DNA of 64,000 nt, from assembly GCA_033439795.1 (NCBI GenBank), contig JAUTDP010000019.1, positions 274,090 through 338,089 on the forward strand, in the 5' to 3' direction. The translations under genes and the position numbers were made by a program. Within the stretch, counting starts at the first letter, position 1; each line of letters begins with the position of its first letter. Of this stretch, positions 54,947 to 64,000 are shown piece by piece. This DNA is from Sordaria brevicollis. Its lineage: Eukaryota; Ascomycota; Sordariomycetes; Sordariales; Sordariaceae. A model generated the notes under the pieces. That model was given only the letters and a program-made list of their open reading frames with translations. It did not search any database and was not told the DNA's origin.

Positions 54947-55770
54947 GGTGGAAATGCTGGGGTCGGACACATCGTCGTCGGGAAGAACGTTGTAAATCGG
55001 CCGCTCAACTTTTCTGGACGGTACACGGCCGATGGTGGCCCGTGCGCTTATTTTACCTTCGGCATTGCGCCCGCCAGGCGTGGATCACTGCACCACTGTA
55101 GCGCGGCCTCTTTCAGGCACTGGAACGGGCCCCCCACCACGGAAGTCTGGGGTCGAGGGGCCGACCGTCCGGTGTCAACACTCGGCATCAAAATATTGAT
55201 ATTATCGAAGCCAATACGGTAGGAAGAGACAGATATAACTGAAGTGTATCTCCAGAAGTATAATCACGCCTTCTTTGGCCCAGGGCTTGAAATCAATGGA
55301 ACAAAGTTGTCTACAAAAAGCAGACAAAAGGTGGTACGTAGCTTTATAATCCCAAGCAGCTTTTGTGTACATCTGTTTCTACGGTAACCTACCCCATAGA
55401 GGATACCAAATCCGGCCAATAAACCCAACCCCTCTCCCGTCATCATTTTCAGGGTCCCGTTCCGGCCCTCCAGCTCCCCTTCTGCATTCATTTCATGCAA
55501 CCATCTCTAATAACAGGCGAATGAAGATTGATGGAAGGATATTCATTGGATTGGGCAGCCCCCATTATCAACAATCTCTCGAAGCCCAACAACTACCTCT
55601 ACCATAACAACTCACTGCATCACTTTCATCGTCGAAAACACCCGTGATAACTCCCTTGCTTTCTTAAACTTCATCTTCTTCTTCCTCTACCTAAAACTTC
55701 CTCAACCAACCCAAAAACAACCAAGAAACAAAAAGGGTGTAAATTTTATGCAAGCTCCAGATGGAAGCTT
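54947..55770. other. Intergenic: uS2m promoter, CBS/PB1 gene 3' flank
   Basis: 824 bp, no gene recognised. Confidence 0.5.
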
Positions 55771-57942
55771 TTAACGGCTGGTCAATCTCGAAATGGTAAA
55801 CACACTGACAATCACCACGGCCAGGGTGACAATAGCACCCGGAAGCAGCAGCTCGTTGGGAACACCAGCAATGACCTGGGCCGGCTCTTGTGGCTGAGAC
55901 ATTGTGCGCGTGCGCGTGGGACGGCGACGGACGGGCTGCTCCTCCTCCTCGCTGGCCTCCTCGGATTCCTCCTCCTCCTCGACCTTCTTTGCTGATCTCC
56001 GCTCACGAACCACCGACGAGGCAGGCGGGGTGGCAGGGATCGTCTCGATCACCGGCGCAGGCGTAGGGGCGACGGAGATGGCGGGCTCGGAGGGGTCGTG
56101 CACGAACAGGTCGACCTTCTCGCGGAGGCCGTGGCGAGCAAGCAGGATGGCCTCGAGGAGATCCTGGTCTGTGGTGATGGAAACCGAGTCGCCCTCGTCA
56201 TCGAGGTAGCTGAGCGCAAAGCCACCGGAAAGCCTGCCGTTCTCGACCTCGGGGGTGCCGCCAATAGCGTCCACCTCGGAACCGAGCTTGGCGGCGACAG
56301 CGGCGACAAACTCGCCCATGCCGTGGGAGGCAGTCACCTGCAGCCGATGGACACGGCCGCTGGGAGCCTTGAACTTGAAGGGGAAGGGAATGTCAGCTGG
56401 GTTGACCTCCTGAATACCGCCCAGCTGGCTGTGAGAAGGCGACTCGATGCCGGCGTGGCTCGCAGAATCACCAGGCGCCACACTGTCGACAATGCGCTCG
56501 CTGCGAGCGATGTCGGGCGACATGAGCGACCTAGGCCCATGGTGGGTGTGGTGGTGCGAGCCGTCGCCTGATACCATGGACTCGGTCTCGTGGTCCAGAG
56601 AAAGCCAGAACTTGTTCCAGGCGGGGCCCTCGTTGTCGCTTCCGCTGCCCATCGTGTTGATTTGCTCGAGAGTGGCATAGGTGAGCTTGAGAACGTCCAC
56701 CATGCCAACAATCTCGCCAGCATCGTTCATCACCGGCAAGTTGAGGTAGTGGCCATCGTGCATCTTCCTCAGCGCAGCCTGGATGGTCATGTCCATGGGC
56801 GCAAAGTCGGGATGGGGGGTCATGACGCGGACCACGCTGCAGGTGGCAGGGTCAAGACCAGGGGCAATCACACGGAGGACGACGTCCTTGCTGGTGAAGA
56901 TACCCGTAATCGCTCCCTGATCCTGTACCAAGACCGCCGTGGTGTGGTTCTCCTTCATCAACTGAGCCGCCTCTTTGACCGAGGTACGGACACTGACGGT
57001 GGTCGGGGGAATGCCGTTCAGGACAGACTCCAGGGTCGGGCCCGACATCTTGGATCGCAGGGCCTCGACGTACTGGATGATCTGCTGGGGCTGGCTGGTG
57101 CCAAGCTCCGACTGAACACCCTCGAGCGCATCATACAAGCGCCTGGACGAGGCGTAGGCGCGCTCCAGCTTCTCCATGGCGTCGTAGAAGCATTTTGTGA
57201 TATCGAGAATGCCCGAGATGTCCTGGTTCTCGTCCATGACAGGCAAATGGCGGAAGCCCTTGCGCACCATGAGATCAAGAGCGTCGGTGGCGCTGGTGTC
57301 GGTCCTAGCGCACAGCGGGTTCTTGGTCATGATCTCGGCAATGGTGACGGTGTTGGCCTTGAGGCCGGCGCCAACAACGCGGAAAGCCAAATCCTTGGCC
57401 GTAAAGATACCGGCAATCCTTTCATCGTCGTCGGTGACAAGAACACAGTCTTCGCGCTTAGCGGCCATCAACTGAGCGGCTTCGGAAACGGTGGTCGCGG
57501 CCTTGATCTGGAGGGCGGGACTCGGCTTGAGGGCGAGGACGGTTCCGGGAGGAGCTTTGCGAGTATGACGGGCTCGGCTCGTGAGGTGCTTCTTCTTGGA
57601 GAGATCGCTCTCCATCTTGCGGCGGATCGCCTGGCAACAGTGATGTTAGACCTCATCGTCTCCAGCATGGGCCTGAAGGGGGAAAAGCGGCGGTGACAAG
57701 TTCGCAGTCACGATCAGATCACGCACCTCATCTCTCTTGGACTGCTTTTGCCTGCTCACGCTGACGGAGGCAGAGCCGACTTCACTTCCGCCGGTGGCAT
57801 GGTTGGATTCGAGGACGGGGCGGGGGATGGCCGAACCGGCGTGGTTCTGGCCGTAGGGCGTCGAGCTGCGGTTCTGTTCCCGGGCGCTGCTGCCACCAGC
57901 ACGGCTGGGGCCGCGCATGGTGGAACCTGGGTTGGTCGACAT
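55771..57942 (-). CDS. CBS- and PB1-domain protein with C-terminal membrane anchor
   Basis: Two exons on the minus strand, 57727-57942 and 55771-57630, with a 96-nt intron (GTGCGT...GCCAG, branch CTAAC), giving 691 residues. After a disordered Ser/Arg-rich start come four CBS motifs in two pairs (roughly residues 105-225 and 275-395; e.g. DCVLVTDDDERIAGIFTAKD, GFRHLPVMDENQDISGILD), which typically bind adenine nucleotides. A PB1 domain lies near 485-580 (FKFKAPSGRVHRL...SYLDDEGDSVSITTDQDLLE) and mediates heterotypic pairing. An acidic/basic linker precedes a hydrophobic end (LLLPGAIVTLAVVIVSVFTI) followed by RLTSR, a tail anchor. Fission yeast has a protein of the same build; molecular role unclear. 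Confidence 0.9.
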
Positions 57943-60900
57943 GATAAGGGATGCTCGACAACCAAGGATGTAGAACTATGTGCAGATGCGGGATGTCGAT
58001 GTGGATGTGGGTTGCGATACAGTGACAGTACTGGTGCTGCCTGTCTCTATCCCGCCTTTGTTTCTAGGTACGCACGCAACAAACGGACAAGTCCTCGTTG
58101 TGTGTGGTTTTGCGGCGGCGTGTGCTCGACTTTCCGCGGACGGGAACGTGAGTGACGATTTTTCGTGGTCCCTGAACCCGAACCGATTTGCGACGAGGAC
58201 CAGAAAGGGCCGAGCTAGGCGTCGTCCAATAAGGTAATCAGATGACCTTCGAAGCGGAATCACACCTTGTCAGTCGCCAGTCGCAAGCCTGTCGCAAAGC
58301 AATGACCGAGTTCTGGGATTGACCTGAGGCACAAAGGAGACGGCAGTATGTAGTGTATTCTGACGAGGGAAATGAAATGTCGCGCAATATCGTTCGATTT
58401 CCTCTTTCACAAAATTGTACGCATTAACAAGCCAGTTTCCGTCGTTACCGCCACGCGCGCATACCGCATACTACCGCAAACCGCACCGCACCGCAAAATG
58501 GAAGTGGAAGCTTCCCCTTGTTGTTAGTGGCTGCATTACCGCACCGCAATATGGGAAGCACGGACCATTTCACCCACTGCAAAAGAGAAAGAGCGTGTGA
58601 TTACCCCACCATAACCACGCCCGGGCCCACGAGACCGCATCCCGTTTTCCTCGGCGATGGCGGGGCCTTGTCGTAGTAATCTGGGGCTGGCTGTTAAGAG
58701 TTTGTATGCAATTGAACAGGCAGGAGCTATCAAATGTGTCTCTTGTTACGAGATGGTCATGTTACCGGCAAATTGACGATATTTCCCTTGCAGTGAGCAC
58801 ATGCCTATGGACCAGCCAATGGCGTAGATGTATCGTCGAATGTTGTTGCTGCAAAGTGATATTGTTAACGTGAGTGGAGGTCTCTGTAACCGTGATGGTG
58901 ATGAATTGCAGCCTTACATGGAACTCATTGAGCACCATATTGGGTAGTCCATGATATCGCAAAAGCAACGAACATGTCTGGGGAGTTTTGGCAGCGGTCT
59001 TCTCTTTAAGAAAGGGGCCGCCCATTCCAGAAAAGAGAATTAACAGCATGGGCAATTGCGGGTACTGAAGAACGGTGAAGCTGCTATTTATATCTCGTCA
59101 AAAATGTGCTAATCTGCGATCAGCCCCAGCCTCCTGGGATTTCACGTGCGGAAGTGCCGGCCATACCGCAGCTGAAAGAAGATATTTCGCAGTCTCTGAG
59201 AGTCGAGACTGCGAGTGGCCTTTTTTCTTATCAGGAGAGTTGGGATTAGGCTTGCGGCTGGCATTGACACTCAAGTCATGACCTGAAGCTATCGTGCTCG
59301 ACAAAAGAAGTAGTTGTCTCATCCCGGCGATGTTTCGCGGAATGCCCCTGAACATCACTTATCGAGACACTTCTAGCGTCCGTCCCACTCTCTCGGGAGT
59401 TGACGTGAAGTTTCCGTCGGACCACGACGACGGCGACTTGGACGATAGACATAGAGATATGTCTATCGCCAATACGAGAGAAACACATCGAACCACGACA
59501 GGATCTCTGTCTGATCTTGAATTCTTTAGACACTTTACCTTACCCATTCACACTCATCGATGCCACCGCAGCCCTGCAGAGAGCCAAAAGATCTTGTCCG
59601 CGTTCCATCATGTCCTTTCAACCAGGCATCCAGCGGCGGCGTGCCATCCGCCATTGTCTTCTCTGGCTGCCTCACAGCGGGTGTTCTGCACATAATATGG
59701 CCTGCATGGGATTGGCATGCCCGTACTTTGGGTGCAAGCAAACGCTTCCGGGACATGCAGGACAGGTTAACAAATCGTGCCATCGCATCTTAAAAGGACG
59801 CGGTGGTCATCAATGCTCCGTCCTTTGTGATGTATTTCGCAACGGCGCCGTCCTCGTTTCTTGTGGTGGTTTTTTGGACCGTTGTTTTACCGTCGCATTG
59901 CTGGCCCAACCGCTCCCTGACTCGCGCCCGGGATGGACGACGATTTCAAGACGGGGAACCATTGGAAGCAACCTTGAAGCTAGCCAGAACTCCATCGCTA
60001 GGATAGTGTCCTCAAGACTCCCGTCGCGATGGGACTGGTCGCCCTAACGGGGGGTGCTTTGCGAATGTCTGCCAAGAGCCTCTGAAGAAGCCCTTTCAGA
60101 AGAGAAGAGAGCATGATAAATGCTTAACCAGCCGCAACGGATGGCGCATCCGGCAATGACGTCGATTAACCCAGTTGGGACCAAGCGGCCGCCGCCAACA
60201 GGAGTCGCGCGCGGCGCATCCCACCACGCCAAAAGGAACGGGCGTGGGATGTGACCCACAGCAGACGACAAGGAAGGGCGATAAGCCGCTGCCGGCCCAA
60301 AAAGAACCAAGTCCTTGTTTCGCGAACTTTTTTGATGTTCTCGGTCCTATTGCGGGTTCAGCTTCTAGGGGTCACAATGACTTCATTCGCTATAAGACAA
60401 CTTGGCTATAGCACCAATTCAACCGCTTGAATTTTTTTTCAGAACGTCTTGAGTCTTGGACATCAACGTCCACCACGGCATTGGTAGAATTGGCAACAAT
60501 TGCTTGGCCTTTTCATCAGCCAAGCATGGCCCCGTGTTCGAGACCTCGTCGGAGAAACATTTTGAGATTCAGGTTGATGGTGTGTTTGTTGGTTCGTAGT
60601 TCGGTTCTCGAGTTTTCATGATTCATTCGGGGCTTGCTTCCCTCGGATTGAAACAAAATTGCGCCAGATATGTATGAAGGTTTCGAAGCCACTACACGGC
60701 AGGTTGCGCCTGTGAGTAACATACCATGGCTTGATGTTATGGTGCGGCGTTGGGACAAGCCCGGGGATTCCTTTCGGTGTAATGTTGTGCAACGCGGGAG
60801 TTGAGATTGTGGTGGTTGTGAGGAATGAAGATTGAGGAACGGTGAACCGTTGAGAAATGCTGGAATGGTGTGGCAGCACAGAACACAAGCCGCAAAGACC

Positions 60901-62597
60901 TCTTATGAAGCACTCACTATCAATGTTGGACAAAACATCCATGAACCTTGATAGCTGCTGCCCCTGACAAAGTCTGTACAAGTCTCATCATCTCTGCTTG
61001 CCATTCTTTCGAAGCGCAACTTGGAAGGCTCAATGGTAGTATCTTGCCTGCATTTTACACATTGCTCTTTCCTTGTACCTGACCGTGGGTCATGGACGTG
61101 CTGTACCAGGAACAGACAGACGGAAACTGCCAGGGACAGACGCTTGTTTCGCCAATCACGTCTTGTCTGGGTGTTGGCGATCATCCCCTCCTTATCCCCT
61201 CCAATGAAGGGTGATACAAATCGGCAGGAGCCAACGATACGACGGCACTGCACTTGCAAGACGAAACACAGGCATCCGTTGCACCACTGAGACCGTGACC
61301 ACCTCCACGCTGGACGGTCCACGGCACTTTCCTTGTGGTGCTGGACTTGTGCTGGACCAGCTGGAGACGGGAGCTTCCACTTTCTTGCTGGAGAAAGACC
61401 TGGGATCCAATTAAGTGACGGAGCGGGAGCCAGTCAAAGCTTGGAGGACTTGTGGTATAGAAAAAACAGGGGCCACAATTATTCGACGGTGGCCGGGAAG
61501 AACAGCCCGGCTTCTTGAACCCGGGTCGGCGCTGCGTAACGTCATCCACTTTTCCACTTCTTGGCTCTTTGGCGATTCAGGTTTCTTTTCTTTTCCTTTT
61601 TCCAGCTTTCTTCATGTTTCTCCGTGATCAACATACGTAGTCGAATAGCTACAGGTTGTTTCTCCCCTCCCCCTATCTTTCTTAATTTTTGCTGGGTCCA
61701 AGGTGCTTTTGCGTTGTCCTTCTCTTTCTCTCGCTTTTCTACATTTCTTCCCAATTTTCACTCGCTGCGGCTTTTCTGCATCATTCCCTCTCGTCCAGAG
61801 GTTGTCGAAGGAATTGAAAACAAAACAGGAACCGGAATTCCAGGGAGCAACACAACAACGGATAGCGGACGCTTCCCACTAAAATTCGCTAATTCTAGAC
61901 GCTGGTACTTGCCCTGCAACTGCCCGCCGAACGGACCAGCCAGGCCCAGTGTACCTATCTAGAGGTACCTCTGCCTAGCCCAGTGGAACTTGCCGCTCGG
62001 CGTTTCTCCCGGCATCGAATCTTACGAGCACCACATCGGCACCGCATCCATCGTGAAACGGTGGGATTGAAGATTGAGAGAAGGAAAGGGAGGGGAAAAC
62101 ACACAAAGGACAATCGCTCTCATTATACCACGGGGCCTGGGCCAATTCCATTTTCGCTGGCCAGAGAGGACATCGATCTTCTGAGCAACATTTTCTCTCT
62201 TTTCCACGCGTTGATCAACCAACCCGGCACATCCTATCGACGCACACCTCAGCACTAGCAAAACCTCCAACAAACTGACAGCGGGTGCGCTAAGCGAACC
62301 ACCAAACGGGATCACCGCCTCCAACACCAACCCTCGTCGTCTTCCTTTTGTTCCTCCACCACAACCCGGGAGGTAACCGTCCATTCGTTTTCTCTATCTA
62401 CGCATCGGCGATCGAGTCCGTTGCTGCGATTGCACGTTGCAAGAAAAGGAGACCAAACCCAGCAAGGAGATCGGCGTTTTGGTGTCGCAGACAGGAGATC
62501 TTGTTGAAAGCAGCAACGAAAAAATACAACAAGGGGAGGAGCACCAACCTGGGCTGCAGCTAGCATCTCGAAGCTTCAACCATTCATATTCGGCACA
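57943..62597. other. Gene-poor interval between CBS/PB1 gene and membrane gene
   Basis: 4.65 kb with only short, domain-free frames on both strands. It holds ACCGC tandem hits (58470-58550). The final 900 bp is pyrimidine-rich (from about 61600) and probably belongs to a long leader of the rightmost gene. No tRNA or repeat family seen. Confidence 0.55.
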
Positions 62598-64000
62598 ATG
62601 GCGCCATCCTCACAAGCTCAAAGTCGCCCGTCACAACCCATAGTGGCCGCCATGTCGCGACGACAATATCCCGTTTCTCTTCCACCATCATCCACATCAT
62701 CATTGACACCGTCGACGACTATCAAGCGTGCTGCTTTCGACGCCATCCACCATATCCGGGCATCTTTTGCTTCTGCGACACAAAAGCGCAGTACTGATCC
62801 CAATTGCTCGCCACAACCGGGCGTCAACCTCTGCGAGAAGCCAGCAGAGGCAACCTCAAATGTTACCTGGGCGGTAGTTGGCAGTGTGCTGTGAGTGTTT
62901 TGAAGTTTTCTTCACATCCTTCTTGTTCACCTAACCCGTCGTATCACCCCGGTCGACGGCGTCCTTTCAAGGTCGCCCACCACCCCTGATAATTGCCCGA
63001 AATGGAAACGCCGCAAATAAACACTAGCTGGAATGACAAGCCACCCGCGAGACTTCGAATACTAACAAATGATTCGTAGCGCTTTCGTCGCTGCAACCAC
63101 CATTATCGTAGCATATATCCTTCACCTTCGCCGGAAGAAGGTGCATAAAAAGGAAGATCAAAATGACCCGTTCCAGATGTCCGACTATGGCTTCGACGAA
63201 GCAGCTGCCGCGGAAGCAGCTAGATCTAAGGCGAATCTCTTCCGACGATCCCAGCAATCATCCACCACTTCGTTCGCAACGCCATCGCCACCAAACCCCA
63301 TGGAACGCAGGTTGTCATTTGACGAGTCTCCCTACGCCGTTACCGCCGCCGCCGGGATCCGATCATCGACAGCCATTGGGGGAGACGTTATCTATAGCGA
63401 CATTAGCCCTCCACCGGGCGCCGCCCTACCTGTTGGCGTCGGTATGAGAGGCGAGAGCCAGCTGTTCGGAGTTCCGGGACTTGAGGGTATGGACTTGGGC
63501 GGTATGCCGATGGACAGGGAACGCGAAAGGGAGCGGTCGAGGTCGAGGGCCCGGTCGTCTTACTCGCATTCTCCGCACAACGGTCAGCGTAGACAGCAGC
63601 AGCGCCGATCCCGACCTTCGAGTGTACAGAGCGCGCCGTTTTCGCCCGGTCGCATGACACCGCCGCGAGGACCTAGGCCGACTGGCCCTGGAGGCGACGG
63701 AGCTAGTGCCGCCAGTGGCAGTGGCCTTCGCTCTCCTCTCACCGACGACGCCTCCTCTCTTTCTGTCAGATCTTCCGAGATGTTGCGCCCGCCTGTCGAT
63801 GGCGATGTTGACAGCCTTGCCGGTGCCGGTATGTTGGGCCCGATGCAATGGGAGAAGGATCAGCACCAGGAGAAGGTGGTAGTGACGGAGACGACCAGGG
63901 AGAAGGATATCAGCCAAGGGATTGCGGAGGAAGACGAGCCTAAGAGCCCCAACGAAATCCGCATGGTAGCCACGGAAACGGCACCGGTTTTTGCTCTAAA
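62598..64000 (+). CDS. Single-pass membrane protein, 5' part, cut by window end
   Basis: Exon 1 is 62598-62890 (97 codons plus 2 nt). Intron 62891-63079 (GTGAGT, branch ACTAAC, TCGTAG). Exon 2 runs from 63080 beyond the window; about 404 residues are visible. The splice rebuilds one membrane segment, WAVVGSVLAFVAATTIIVAY, followed by a basic stop-transfer LHLRRKK. An NVT glycosylation site precedes it on the presumed outside. The cytoplasmic part is disordered: a Ser/Pro/Arg region with RERERERSRSRARSS, then acidic blocks. The N-terminal 85 residues are Ser/Pro-rich with no clear signal peptide, so it is likely a type III or signal-anchor protein. Function unknown. Confidence 0.75.

Noticed and set aside
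59517..60047. 176-codon open frame in the gene-poor interval
   Set aside because: Cys/Arg/Ser-rich with no domain, no clear codon preference and overlapping frames of similar length on both strands.

Overview
This is nuclear DNA of a filamentous ascomycete, most likely a Neurospora or close relative in the Sordariales. The evidence is short introns (mostly 55-120 nt) with GTAAGT-like donors and CTAAC-like branch sites, single-copy eukaryotic housekeeping genes, intron-bearing nuclear tRNA genes, and a 3.1-kb AT-rich block almost devoid of CpA/TpG, which is the mark of repeat-induced point mutation (RIP).

Layout. 1-0.7 kb: the 3' end of a superfamily-1 (UPF1/NAM7-like) helicase gene. 0.7-4 kb: a 76-bp miniature inverted-repeat element and a small disordered-protein gene. 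4-21 kb: conserved genes for VID27, a prenylcysteine-oxidase-like flavoprotein, CCT6 (chaperonin zeta), TSR4, eIF3k, DNA ligase I and aldose 1-epimerase. 21-40 kb: an accessory region with three tRNA genes (Phe, Asn, Leu), an acetolactate decarboxylase, the RIP-destroyed DNA transposon, a GH30 galactanase gene with an in-frame stop, an adenylate-forming enzyme, and a full-length paralog of the first helicase, also with an in-frame stop. That helicase sits inside nested repeats beside decayed gene fragments. 40-45 kb: two divergent, repeat-containing genes of unknown function (one coiled coil, one with two membrane segments). 45-58 kb: CCT7 (chaperonin eta), a large Spt10-like GNAT/zinc-finger gene, mitochondrial ribosomal protein uS2m and a CBS/PB1 protein. 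58-62.6 kb: a long gene-poor interval. 62.6-64 kb: the 5' part of a single-pass membrane protein gene cut by the window edge.

Functional links are few, as is normal in fungi. CCT6 and CCT7 are subunits of the same cytosolic chaperonin. TSR4, eIF3k and uS2m serve ribosome assembly or translation. eIF3k and DNA ligase I share a 627-bp divergent promoter, and the oxidase and CCT6 share another. The most unusual part is 32.5-40.2 kb, where a 180-bp direct repeat precedes both the helicase gene and a broken gene, and a 167-bp repeat lies in opposite orientations on either side. Gene models below come from reading splice sites and frames by eye. No homology search was run, so family names rest on recognised motifs.
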